Positions 1 to 7,372 are shown, numbered from the stretch's first letter. The stretch is DNA of 10,028 nt from Bifidobacteriaceae bacterium (GCA_031265345.1 JAISCU010000280.1:1-10028); one strand, 5' to 3'. Notes: a model not told the origin generated them from the sequence alone. Numbers and translations: made by a program.

Positions 1-1
1 C

Positions 2-70
2 CTGGCCAGCGACGATTCGGCCTACGTGACCGGCGAAGTGATCAATGTTGGCGGAGGCTACAAACTGTGA
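2..70 (+). CDS. Short-chain dehydrogenase/reductase, C-terminal end only (partial)
   Basis: The window opens inside a reading frame whose last 22 residues are visible. They contain YVTGEVINVGGGY, the classic C-terminal signature of FabG-like short-chain dehydrogenases (usually Y-[IV]-T-G-x-x-[IL]-x-V-[DN]-G-G). Members are NAD(P)H-dependent cytosolic oxidoreductases that interconvert hydroxyl and keto groups. The stop TGA (68-70) overlaps the GTG start of the CoA-transferase (67-69) in a GTGA arrangement, so the two are almost certainly one operon and translationally coupled. In this setting a 3-hydroxyacyl(-CoA) or hydroxyacid dehydrogenase is plausible, but the cofactor site and catalytic Ser-Tyr-Lys lie outside the window, so substrate and cofactor cannot be judged. 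Confidence 0.8.
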   Translation: MASDDSAYVTGEVINVGGGYKL

Positions 71-1605
71 CACAGCATTCGACCGCTCGCGGCCCGGCGC
101 CCGTCGTCACGGCGGACCAGGCCGCCCAGACGATTCGCGACGGCGCCACGGTCGCCTCTGACGGTTTCACCATGATGGGCGTGGCGGACGAACTGCTGGC
201 CGCCATTGAGCGCCGTTTCCTGGCGACCGGTCGGCCCAGCGGCCTGACCTGGGTGCACGCGGCCGGCCAGTCGAACGGTACCGACGGCTTGGCACGTCTG
301 GCCCATGGCGGTCTGTTACGACGCGTCGTGGGACCGCATTGGGGCTTGAACCCGCCGATGGCCAGGTTGTTGGGAACCTCTCAAGTGGAGGCGGTGTGCC
401 TTCCGCAAGGGCAACTCGCGACACTCTACCGGACCATCGCTGCGCGGCGGCCGGGGCAGCTGTCGACCGTTGGCCTGGGCACGTTCGTCGATCCGCGACT
501 CGACGGGGGCCGCGTGAACGATGCCGCTCGCTCCGCCCTGGCCGCCGACCATTATGTCGAAAGGGCCGAAGTTGGCGGCCAGGAATACTTGCTGTACAAG
601 GCCTTCCCGCTGGATGCGGCCATTATTCGGGCTGACGTGGTTGACCGGGCCGGAAACCTGGGCCAAGAAGACGAACCGGCCAAGCTCGACGCACTGGCCC
701 TGGCGCAGGCCGCCCGCAACTCTGGTGGCCGGGTGATCGCACAAGTCAGGTCTCTCACGCCGGACTCGGATCTGCCAGCCCGGCAGGTTGCGGTGCCATC
801 CGCCCTGGTGGACCAGGTGGTATTGGTGTCAGACCCGGGCTCCCACCACCGTCCTTCGGACGGGTTCGCTCCCGGAGACCAAGCGCTGGTGACAGGGCGG
901 GTCAGCGCCGCCGAGGTGGCGGCGAAGCTGAGTCTGGGTGGCGACCGGTCGGCCAGAGCCGCCATTGGGCTCCGTGGCGCGCGGCTGGTGCGGCCCGGTG
1001 ATGTAATCAACCTGGGCACTGGGATCCCCGGTGACACTGTTCCCGCGGCGCTGGCCAGCTGCGGCCTGCTGGACCAAGTTCACGTCACGGTCGAGTCTGG
1101 CGTTTGGGGCGGCATCGCGCTGGGCGGGGTGGATTTCGGCTGTGCGCTGCATCCGGAAGCGATCATCCCGCACGCGCAACAATTCGACTACTACAACGGC
1201 GGCGGCGTGGATATCGCCTTCATGGGCGTGGGGCAAGTCGACGCAGGCGGCGATGTCAACGTCTCTGCCTTCGACGGCCGGGTGATCGGCTGCGGAGGAT
1301 TCATGGACATTGTGGACGGTGCTAGCCGCGTCTGCTTCCTGATGTCGGCGGATTCAAAACACCCCAAAGCGGTCGAGCGGGTAGACCACCTAACCTTCTC
1401 CGGCGCGGCCGCTTTGAAGAAAGGCCACGAGGTCTTTCTAGCCGCCGAGCATTTCACGCTGCGTCTGTCAACCACCGGCTGGGAAGTGGTCGACTGCGAC
1501 GACACCGCAACCGCCCGCGTTGCCCTCGGCCGCACGAGCTGCCTTACGCCCACCGGAGCCACCCTATTGAACAATCCACCGATTCAGGAGCTAGACCATG
1601 CCTAA
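67..1605 (+). CDS. Fused class I acyl-CoA:carboxylate CoA-transferase (YdiF/Pct-like)
   Basis: This 512-residue protein carries both halves of a class I (Glu-thioester) CoA-transferase in one chain, close to the usual length of the acetate/propionate CoA-transferase group. The first half (about 1-290) is the alpha-like domain. The second opens with the oxyanion motif NLGTGIPG (315-322), followed by TVESGVWGG with the expected catalytic glutamate at E343. FDYYNGGGVDIAFMGVGQVD (373-392) and GCGGFMDI (408-415) are further family blocks. It should move CoA between an acyl-CoA donor and a free carboxylate in the cytosol without using ATP. The GTG start at 67 is supported by GGAGG at 53-57, nine bases upstream, and by overlap with the preceding dehydrogenase stop. 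Its end overlaps the thiolase start by eight bases. A short-chain or 3-ketoacid substrate is likely from the family; the exact acid is unknown. Confidence 0.9.
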   Translation: MTQHSTARGPAPVVTADQAAQTIRDGATVASDGFTMMGVADELLAAIERRFLATGRPSGLTWVHAAGQSNGTDGLARLAHGGLLRRVVGPHWGLNPPMARLLGTSQVEAVCLPQGQLATLYRTIAARRPGQLSTVGLGTFVDPRLDGGRVNDAARSALAADHYVERAEVGGQEYLLYKAFPLDAAIIRADVVDRAGNLGQEDEPAKLDALALAQAARNSGGRVIAQVRSLTPDSDLPARQVAVPSALVDQVVLVSDPGSHHRPSDGFAPGDQALVTGRVSAAEVAAKLSLGGDRSARAAIGLRGARLVRPGDVINLGTGIPGDTVPAALASCGLLDQVHVTVESGVWGGIALGGVDFGCALHPEAIIPHAQQFDYYNGGGVDIAFMGVGQVDAGGDVNVSAFDGRVIGCGGFMDIVDGASRVCFLMSADSKHPKAVERVDHLTFSGAAALKKGHEVFLAAEHFTLRLSTTGWEVVDCDDTATARVALGRTSCLTPTGATLLNNPPIQELDHA

Positions 1606-2806
1606 GACAACCTCACTACCACCGCAGGGGCCCGACTCGGTCGTGATCACGGGCTGCGCTCGCACCCCCACCGGATCATTCGGCGGGGAACTGGCGGGAG
1701 TGACCGCCGTGGAACTCGGCGCACACGCCACCCGCGCCGCCCTGGCGCGAGCGGGCGTCGCGCCCGAAGCGGTCGACGAATTCGTGATCGGGTGCGTCGG
1801 GCAGGTCGGCCCGGATGCCTTCATCGCCCGGCGAATCGCCCTGGCAGCCGGAGCGCGGGAGGATTCGGGCGCCTTGGCGGTCAACCGACTCTGTGGCTCC
1901 GGTCTGCAAGCGCTGATGACTGCATGGGATGGGCTCAGAGCCGGTCGCCAGCGCGTGGTTCTCGCAGGCGGCGCGGAGAACATGTCGCGCCAGCCATTCA
2001 TGGATTTCGATGCTCGCTCAGGCTGGAAGCTGGGCCACCACGAACTGGTGGACGGCACGTTGTCGCTGGTGACGGACCCTTGGGGGAGCTATCCCATGGG
2101 CATGACGGCCGAAGCGGTGGCCGAACAGTTCGACGTCAGCCGGGCCGAACAAGACGCTTTCGCAGCCGAATCGCAGCGCCGGGCGGCGGCGGCTCTGGAA
2201 TCGGAGGCAGTGCGAGGTGAGATCGAGCCGATCAAGGTCAAACGTGGCCGTGAGACCGTCATGGCGGACACGGACCAGCATCCACGGCCGGGCGTAAGCG
2301 TGGAGAAGCTGGCGAAGATGCGGCCAGCCTTCAAGACCGACGGCACGGTTACCGCCGGTAACTCGTCCGGGATCAACGACGCCGGTGCTGCTCTGGTCGT
2401 CACGACCGCCTCTCATGCCGAAACCACCGGACAGGCGCCTGCCGGAGAGCTGGTTGCCTTCGCCGTCGCTGGAGTGGCCCCTCAAATCATGGGCTATGCG
2501 CCCACTTACGCGATTCGGCGGTTGCTGGACCAGACCGGTCTGGCTGTCGGTGACCTGGACTGGGTCGAGTTGAACGAGGCGTTCGCCGCGCAGGCGGTGG
2601 CTGTCATCCGCGACACCGGTCTGGAACCGGATCGCACCAACCCATGGGGCGGAGCGATCGCCTGGGGCCATCCGATCGGCGCGACCGGCGCGATCCTGGC
2701 TTTGCGCACCCTAGCGGGCCTGAAGTCCCAGGACGGCGAACTTGGCCTGGTCGCCATGTGCATAGGCGGCGGCCAAGCCCTGGCAGCCCTATTCCGGCGC
2801 TGGTGA
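1598..2806 (+). CDS. Thiolase family protein (acetyl-CoA C-acyltransferase)
   Basis: This 402-residue protein has all the catalytic landmarks of the thiolase superfamily: nucleophile C99 in NRLCGSG, the NEAF block at 326-329, H358 in AWGHPIGATGA, and C388 in CIGGGQ near the C-terminus. GGAENMSR is also present. Biosynthetic and degradative thiolases share this set, so sequence alone does not give direction. Beside a CoA-transferase, an acyl-CoA ligase and a dehydrogenase, a degradative role (CoA-dependent cleavage of a 3-ketoacyl-CoA to acetyl-CoA and a shortened acyl-CoA) is the simplest inference. The ATG at 1598 has AGGAG at 1586-1590, seven bases upstream, and lies inside the end of the CoA-transferase gene, pointing to coupled translation. 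The stop is doubled (TGATGA at 2804-2809). Confidence 0.93.
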   Translation: MPKTTSLPPQGPDSVVITGCARTPTGSFGGELAGVTAVELGAHATRAALARAGVAPEAVDEFVIGCVGQVGPDAFIARRIALAAGAREDSGALAVNRLCGSGLQALMTAWDGLRAGRQRVVLAGGAENMSRQPFMDFDARSGWKLGHHELVDGTLSLVTDPWGSYPMGMTAEAVAEQFDVSRAEQDAFAAESQRRAAAALESEAVRGEIEPIKVKRGRETVMADTDQHPRPGVSVEKLAKMRPAFKTDGTVTAGNSSGINDAGAALVVTTASHAETTGQAPAGELVAFAVAGVAPQIMGYAPTYAIRRLLDQTGLAVGDLDWVELNEAFAAQAVAVIRDTGLEPDRTNPWGGAIAWGHPIGATGAILALRTLAGLKSQDGELGLVAMCIGGGQALAALFRRW

Positions 2807-2884
2807 TGACCGCACGGCATCGTCCACCGTGGATCACTTCCGGCTCGAAAACAATTTCCACCCCCAACGACGATAGGTATCCGA

Positions 2885-4225
2885 ATGCTTGACCAAACCA
2901 CTTCGGCGGTGTCCGCGACATCGGCCAGACAAGACCGCCTGCGGGCAATCAGCGCGAAGAACTTCGCCAAACTGATGCCGCTGCTGGTGGTCGTGTACAT
3001 CATCAGCTTCATCGACCGCACCAACATCGGCATGGCGAAATCAGCTCTGGAAGTAGACACTGGCATCTCTGCGGCCGCCTATGGGCTGGGCGCGGGGCTG
3101 TTCTTCGTCACCTACGCGATCCTGGAGATTCCATCGAACCTGATCATGCACAAAGTCGGCGCCCGGTTCTGGATCGCGCGGATCATGATCACCTGGGGCA
3201 TCATCTCAGCGCTCATGGCCGTGACCTGGAACCAGGCCAGCTTCTACGTGCTGCGAATGCTGCTAGGTGCGGCTGAGGCCGGGCTCTACCCAGGCATTAT
3301 CCTGTTCATCGCCTACTGGTTCCCGCGCGAGTTCCGCGCCAAGGCCAACGGCATCTTCTTGCTTGGGGTCTCGCTCGCGAACATCGTGGGAGCGCCGTTG
3401 GGCGGAGTGTTGTTGCGGCTGGACGGGGCGGCCGGGATGCACGGCTGGCAGTGGATGTTCGTGATCGAAGGCGTTCCGGCGGTGTTCTTGGCCTTCGCTG
3501 TGTGGTTCTGGCTGCCGGACCGTCCCGCTCAAGCCAGGTGGCTTTCCCAAGCCGATAAGGACTTGCTCACAGCCCAACTGGCCAGCGAAGACACCGGTGC
3601 CTCCAACGACCATGGCAACCTGCGAGCTCTGCTCCCCGTACTGCGCGACCCGCAGATTTGGGTGATCATCGCAATCTATTTCACGCACCAGATCGCCGTG
3701 TACTCGCTGTCCTATTTCCTGCCCGACATCATCCGCTCCTACGGGATCGCCGACTCGCTGCGGATCGGCCTGCTCACCGCCATCCCGTGGATCGCGGCGG
3801 CCGCTGGCGGCGTGCTCATTCCGCGGTTCGCCACCAGCTTCGCCAAAGGCCGGGTGATCATCTCGGCCGGTCTGGCGACGGTGGCGGGAGGATTGACGGT
3901 GGCGGCGCTCGGATCGCATGGTCTGGCGGTGGCCTTGATCGGGTTCGCGGTGGCGGCGTCCGCTTTCTTCGTCATTCAATCGGTCTTGTTCACCATCCCG
4001 CCCCAGCGCCTGTCCGGCGCTTCGATGGCCGCGGGTATCGCGTTCGTCAACTGCTGCGGCCTGACCGGCGGGTTCCTCGGCCCGACCATCATGGGAAAGT
4101 TGGAGAAGGTCACTTCGAACCCGTCCTCCGGACTGTGGTTCATCGTTGTCCTGGCGGTCGTTGGGGCGGCGCTGACTTGGGCCTTGCGCCCAGTCGCGGC
4201 CGATCCCAGCAAAGCGGTCCGGTAG
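2885..4225 (+). CDS. MFS transporter, anion:cation symporter (ACS) type
   Basis: This 446-residue protein is strongly hydrophobic, with a pattern compatible with 12 membrane spans and a central cytoplasmic loop near 210-245. Features seen in the ACS family of organic-anion importers (phthalate, tartrate, hexuronate and similar) include SFIDRTNIG (41-49) in the first span, EIPSN (81-85), RMLLGAAEAGLYPG (124-137), YWFP (144-147) and GWQWMFVIEG (187-196). It most likely imports a carboxylate with protons. It follows the thiolase after a 78-base gap, with only AGG at 2875-2877 as a weak ribosome site, so it may be in the same operon or have its own start of transcription. Placement between CoA-activating enzymes suggests it brings in the acid they use. 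Substrate is not predictable from sequence alone. Confidence 0.9.
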   Translation: MLDQTTSAVSATSARQDRLRAISAKNFAKLMPLLVVVYIISFIDRTNIGMAKSALEVDTGISAAAYGLGAGLFFVTYAILEIPSNLIMHKVGARFWIARIMITWGIISALMAVTWNQASFYVLRMLLGAAEAGLYPGIILFIAYWFPREFRAKANGIFLLGVSLANIVGAPLGGVLLRLDGAAGMHGWQWMFVIEGVPAVFLAFAVWFWLPDRPAQARWLSQADKDLLTAQLASEDTGASNDHGNLRALLPVLRDPQIWVIIAIYFTHQIAVYSLSYFLPDIIRSYGIADSLRIGLLTAIPWIAAAAGGVLIPRFATSFAKGRVIISAGLATVAGGLTVAALGSHGLAVALIGFAVAASAFFVIQSVLFTIPPQRLSGASMAAGIAFVNCCGLTGGFLGPTIMGKLEKVTSNPSSGLWFIVVLAVVGAALTWALRPVAADPSKAVR

Positions 4226-4273
4226 CGCCAGCGGCCATGCGCATCATGCTCGACCCGTCCGGTTGGATGCGTC

Positions 4274-5953
4274 ATGTATGACGGATCGGAACTGTGGCCG
4301 CGCGAGATTTCGGGCGACCTGTTGGCCTGGGGATCCGGGGAGCGCGGCCTTCCGGCCTATGGCGCGTCTCCGACCAGCCTTTACGCCTCGCTGGCGGCCA
4401 GCGCGGCGCGGTGCCCAGAGGCGACGGCGATTGTGGAAGACGATGCCGCCGAATGGACTTACGGTCAGCTCTTGCGCCGAGTGGACAGTTTCGCCGCCTA
4501 CCTTTCGGAAGTGGCCCAAGTCCGCAGCGGCGACCGGGTGGCCCTGCTCCTGGGCGCTTCGAGCGATTTCGTGGTGGCGCTGTACGCCGCCAACCGGATC
4601 GGAGCGGTCGCTGTGCCGCTGCCGACCAAGTACCGGCACTGTGAGATCGGGCGTCTGATCGAGGTCGCCTGTCCAGCGGTCATTGTGGCGGAGACCGAAT
4701 GGGCGGCCTGGTGCGGGGCCGGCAGTTGGCGGTTCACGCCGCTGGTGCTTGCCGTGGACCCGGCAGCGGGTCTGGTTCTGGGCCAAGAACGCCTGGTGCC
4801 TCAGCTGCCGCCCGGCGCCAGGCCGACTGAGCGGAACGCCGGGGGACGACCAGGCGGCATCGGCAGCTTGGACGCAGTTCTGCTGTTCACATCAGGTACC
4901 ACGGCTCTGGCCAAGGGCGCCCTGTTGACGAACGCCGCGTTGGCGCACGCGATCACGACCTACGCCCGAATTCTGCGTGTGACCGACGCCGATGTGATGC
5001 TGCTGCCGGTGCCGATCTACCACATCACGGGTATGGCGGCCGTGACAGGCCTGGCATTGCACGTTGGCGCGACCCTGGTGCTGCACCGCCGATTCGACGC
5101 GGAGAGAGTCCTGCGGACCATCGTGGATCGTTCGGTCACCTTTCTGCACGCCTCGCCGACTGTTTTCGCGAAACTACTGGAGTGCAAAGCAGACTTTCCC
5201 GGACTGCCGTCCTGGCGGCTGGCGGTTTGCGGTGCGGCGCACATGCCGGTGGGGCGGGTCGACGAGCTGTTGGAATGGTTGCCTGGGCTCGACTTCAGGT
5301 CCGTCTACGGGCTGACGGAGACCTCTTCCCCCGCAACGGTGATGCCGCCGGGGCCGGTAGCTGGATGGGCACGCGGCTCGTGCGGCCGGCCGATACCTGG
5401 GTTGAAGGTCAGGGTCGTGGACAGCGGCGGACGTGAACGAGCCGACGGTCTGGTGGGCCATGTGGAGCTGACAGGATCTGTGCTGCTGCGGGCCTACGAC
5501 GCCGGGGCTGGCGGCGCGGCAGCGGCTTGGTCCGACGACGGATGGTTGCGCACCGGCGACATGGGCTATCTGAGGAACGGGTACCTGTGGATCGTGGACC
5601 GGGCGAAGGACATGATCAATCGCGGCGGCGAAAAGGTGTGGTGCATCGATGTCGAGGAAGCGCTGCGATTCCTCGCTGGCGTCGAGGATGCCGCTGTGGT
5701 GGGTATTGAGGACGCCGTCTATGGGGAGGCGGTCGCTGCGATGATCGTGCCTGTGGCGTCCGCGGCCCTGGGGGGAGGCGAGGCATGGACCGACGAACGC
5801 ATCCACAAATCCCTGCGTGAACGGCTCGCCAGCCATCAAGTGCCCTCGGTCCTGGTTCGGGTGGCCGCATTGCCGCTGACCCCGAATCTGAAGGTCGACA
5901 AGCGCGCCGTGCGACGGCTGGTGCATGAGGCGATGGCCTCCACCGAGGCATGA
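4274..5953 (+). CDS. AMP-forming acyl-CoA synthetase (ANL superfamily)
   Basis: This 559-residue protein activates a carboxylate with ATP to an acyl-adenylate and then to the CoA thioester. Motifs in order: phosphate loop TSGTTALAKG (206-215), YGLTET (345-350), WLRTGD (424-429), the hinge and following block DRAKDMINRGGEKV (442-455), and the C-terminal catalytic lysine, probably K540 in TPNLKVDKR. The loop has ALAKG where most relatives have GLPKG or similar; the key Thr, Ser, Gly and Lys are kept. There is no other ATG or GTG start between the frame's upstream stop at 4223-4225 and the ATG at 4274, and no good Shine-Dalgarno. It lies 48 bases after the transporter on the same strand, so it is probably the last intact gene of the catabolic operon. 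Medium-chain, aromatic or alicyclic acids are all possible substrates. Confidence 0.9.
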   Translation: MYDGSELWPREISGDLLAWGSGERGLPAYGASPTSLYASLAASAARCPEATAIVEDDAAEWTYGQLLRRVDSFAAYLSEVAQVRSGDRVALLLGASSDFVVALYAANRIGAVAVPLPTKYRHCEIGRLIEVACPAVIVAETEWAAWCGAGSWRFTPLVLAVDPAAGLVLGQERLVPQLPPGARPTERNAGGRPGGIGSLDAVLLFTSGTTALAKGALLTNAALAHAITTYARILRVTDADVMLLPVPIYHITGMAAVTGLALHVGATLVLHRRFDAERVLRTIVDRSVTFLHASPTVFAKLLECKADFPGLPSWRLAVCGAAHMPVGRVDELLEWLPGLDFRSVYGLTETSSPATVMPPGPVAGWARGSCGRPIPGLKVRVVDSGGRERADGLVGHVELTGSVLLRAYDAGAGGAAAAWSDDGWLRTGDMGYLRNGYLWIVDRAKDMINRGGEKVWCIDVEEALRFLAGVEDAAVVGIEDAVYGEAVAAMIVPVASAALGGGEAWTDERIHKSLRERLASHQVPSVLVRVAALPLTPNLKVDKRAVRRLVHEAMASTEA

Positions 5954-6189
5954 CCTCGGCGGGCGTGGCCCCGGGGGCCGAGTTCAGGGGCCAGGGCACG
6001 CCTTGGGCGGAGATGGTGTTGAGCGTGGGAGGCCCGGTGGTGATCTGCGCCGCGGCGACCGCCGGAATACTGTTCGCGATCAGCGGCGGACGGTCAAGGG
6101 ATGTGACTACGTTGTCGGTGGCCGGGGCCCCGCGACCAGAGGCGCGCCCGCGCCGAGTCCGGCGATTCGCGCGTGCAGAACGGCGGACT
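5950..6189 (+). pseudogene. Possible FtsX-like ABC permease remnant
   Basis: A frame opens with an ATG overlapping the ligase stop (ATGA, 5950-5953). It encodes one hydrophobic stretch (about residues 22-45 of the frame), then SRDVTTLSVAGAPR and a basic segment. A membrane span followed by a [KR]xx[DE][IV]xxLxxxGA block is typical of the last part of FtsX/MacB-type permeases, and the next recognisable piece downstream is the end of the matching kind of ABC ATPase. The frame then becomes Arg/Pro-rich and loses any family likeness; it runs on to 6345, where it overlaps the ATPase scrap in another frame. I read it as a degraded fragment, not a working gene. The antisense frame shares the same third codon positions and reads through the region too, so assignment is weak. 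Confidence 0.3.
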
Positions 6190-6265
6190 CGATGGGCCGG
6201 GGCGTGCAGGTCACCGGAAACTGCTGCGACGGCCAACGGCAGTGGCATGGCCAACACTTTCCTGC

Positions 6266-6451
6266 GTGGTGATGGTCACCCACGACCTCGAGTTGGCCGC
6301 CCAAGCCGACCGGGTGCTGGTCCTGCTCGACGGGCGGGTCCATGATGTGATCACTTCGCCGACCGCGAACGAGGGCCTGGGCGTGTTCGAGAAGCTGCGC
6401 GGAGGCGGACACGGGGGTGGCGCGGTCCGGCCGCGCGGCATCGGGCAATAG
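6266..6451 (+). pseudogene. ABC transporter ATPase, C-terminal remnant
   Basis: From 6266 the frame reads VVMVTHDLELAAQADRVLVL followed by LDGRVHD and a short tail to TAG at 6449-6451. This is the H-loop (switch histidine in VTHD) and final strand region of an ABC ATPase, closest in style to LolD/MacB-type exporter ATPases that partner FtsX-like permeases. There is no Walker A, signature motif or Walker B upstream in any plus-strand frame: the residues just before 6266 are unrelated and the frame hits a stop at 6104-6106. Only about 60 of the usual 220 or more residues remain, so it cannot be a working ATPase. Its stop lies five bases from the stop of the convergent toxin gene. Confidence 0.65.
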
Positions 6452-6456
6452 GGGTT

Positions 6457-6861
6457 TCAGATTTGCACGATGCCGACCCGGCGGCCCACCAGGAGCCGCC
6501 AGCCCCGGGGGTCGGAAGTGTATACGACCGTCGGACTGGGGAGCCTGAGGGCCAATGCCGCGACGAGCGGGTCGACCGTGGGCTCTTGACCGGAGAGGTC
6601 CGCGGCGCGCGACAGGCTGAGCGCGGTCAGCCCGTCGGTGCGCGTGACTTCGGCCACCAAATGGAGCCGGGGCAGGACCCAGTCGAGGCGCGGGCTGTCG
6701 GTGGTCTGCCGCGCCACTTCCACCACAGTGAGGATGGACGCGACTACGGGGATGGCGTGGCGGCGGGCGTTGTCGAGCCGCGCCATCATGCGGTGGTCCC
6801 GGTCCAGGACGAGCGACAGAGCCTGGGAATCGAGGAGGATCGAGCCGACGCGCGGATTCAT
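6457..6861 (-). CDS. PIN-domain toxin, VapC-like
   Basis: This 134-residue protein matches the PIN-domain ribonuclease fold in length and in its acidic residues: D11 in ILLDSQALS, E48 in LTVVEVA, D97 in TVDPLVAALAL and D117 in YTSDPRG. PIN toxins are Mg2+-dependent endoribonucleases that cut tRNA or rRNA when freed from their antitoxin. The ATG (6861-6859) overlaps the stop of the upstream antitoxin in ATGA, so translation is coupled and no separate ribosome site is needed. No frameshift or internal stop is visible and all four acidic residues are present, so it looks intact although its surroundings are decayed. RNA target is unknown. Confidence 0.85.
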   Translation of the reverse strand: MNPRVGSILLDSQALSLVLDRDHRMMARLDNARRHAIPVVASILTVVEVARQTTDSPRLDWVLPRLHLVAEVTRTDGLTALSLSRAADLSGQEPTVDPLVAALALRLPSPTVVYTSDPRGWRLLVGRRVGIVQI

Positions 6862-7130
6862 GCCGCTGCTTCGTTGTCCGAGCCGCCGAGCTCGGCTTCG
6901 ATTTCCTCGTTCGCGTGCTCGAGGTCTTGCGTCGATATTGCGTGTCCTTGATGGGTTTCGGCTTCGGAGACGATCTCCGCCAGCGCGTCGCGCGCCAACT
7001 CGGCTCTGGCCGCGTCCGCCAAATACCCGGAGACGGACAGGCCGCGAGACCTCGCCGCCGTTTTCACCCTCGAGTACACATCGTTGGGCAAGGACACTGA
7101 AATCGCGGTCGAACTCGTGCGCACGGTCAT
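6858..7130 (-). CDS. Ribbon-helix-helix-like antitoxin of the PIN toxin (VapB-like)
   Basis: I place the start at the ATG at 7130 (90 residues), although the frame stays open to 7262. The 44 extra residues are Pro/Arg-rich with no family likeness, and a -10-like TACAAT lies seven bases before this ATG. The N-terminal segment TAISVSLPNDVYSRVKTAA followed by GLSVSGYLADAARAEL has the strand-helix-helix pattern of ribbon-helix-helix DNA-binding antitoxins (residues about 7-41). The C-terminal part is acidic and helical (EEIEAELGG), as expected for the toxin-binding tail. Such proteins neutralise the toxin and repress their own promoter. It precedes the toxin with a four-base overlap. The 10-base palindrome CGTGCGCACG (7116-7125) lies just inside its own coding start. 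Confidence 0.8.
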   Translation of the reverse strand: MTVRTSSTAISVSLPNDVYSRVKTAARSRGLSVSGYLADAARAELARDALAEIVSEAETHQGHAISTQDLEHANEEIEAELGGSDNEAAA

Positions 7131-7143
7131 GGGACAGATTGTA
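7131..7143 (-). promoter_or_regulatory. Promoter -10 element for a leaderless antitoxin transcript
   Basis: On the minus strand TACAAT (complement of 7138-7143) differs from TATAAT at one base. It is followed by seven bases and then the antitoxin ATG, with no Shine-Dalgarno between. That spacing puts the expected transcription start on or next to the A of the ATG, as in leaderless genes common in actinobacteria. No good -35 hexamer is seen 16-18 bases further up. Confidence 0.55.
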
Positions 7144-7212
7144 CCGCCGGGCCGCTGCGGGTGGGGCTCTCGACCCATCGGCGAGATGGGCGGCCAGACC
7201 TGTGTCGGTCGT

Positions 7213-7368
7213 GGCAGCTTAGCGGACTCGGCCAATAGCGATCTCATCCAACTCGCAGACATCGTGGCGCGATCGATCTACCGGTCACACCTGACCCACA
7301 AGACCGACCACGCCGACTACGTCGCGCTGCTCAAGCCCAAGATCGACGAGGTGTGGGATTTTGAGTAG
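7213..7368 (+). pseudogene. DUF3800 protein, C-terminal remnant
   Basis: The frame ending at TAG 7366-7368 contains ADSANSDLIQLADIVARSI and, further on, LLKPKIDEVWDF. This matches the end of DUF3800 proteins, where a conserved DS...(I/L)QLAD(x)VA block is followed by a basic helix and a final K-I-x-x-[IL]-W. DUF3800 proteins have a predicted RNase H-like fold and are common in mobile and defence-rich regions; their function is unsettled. About 50 of the usual 200 or more residues are left. The same open frame continues upstream to 7084, but there it runs antisense to the antitoxin and has no family likeness, so the true homology appears to begin near 7213. It is a truncated scrap. Confidence 0.55.
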
Positions 7369-7372
7369 TCGA

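Noticed and set aside
1857..1865. Partial match to the tRNA 3' end (GAGGATTCG) as a second attachment site
   Set aside because: It is only nine bases, inside the conserved thiolase gene, and too short to be an integration repeat; no longer copy was found in the window.
2018..2671. A 217-codon open frame antisense to the thiolase
   Set aside because: High G+C leaves long stop-free antisense frames; this one overlaps the motif-bearing part of the thiolase and resembles no family.
2807..2884. Promoter or terminator between the thiolase and the transporter
   Set aside because: TAGGTA near 2874 is only a loose -10 match without a -35, and no stem longer than four base pairs with a T-run is visible.
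3263..3979. A 238-codon open frame antisense to the transporter
   Set aside because: His/Arg/Gln-rich composition typical of antisense to membrane-protein codons, with no start context.
5616..6257. Minus-strand frame through the gap after the ligase
   Set aside because: It shares third codon positions with the plus-strand frame, which explains its coding-like bias, and much of it lies antisense to the end of the ligase; no family likeness.
7116..7125. Palindrome CGTGCGCACG as the antitoxin operator
   Set aside because: It lies within antitoxin codons just after the start; a ten-base GC palindrome is easily found by chance at this composition, so I do not call it an operator without conservation.
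7131..7262. N-terminal extension of the antitoxin to 7262
   Set aside because: The 44 extra residues are low-complexity and unrelated to the fold, and the -10-like element lies between them and the ATG at 7130.
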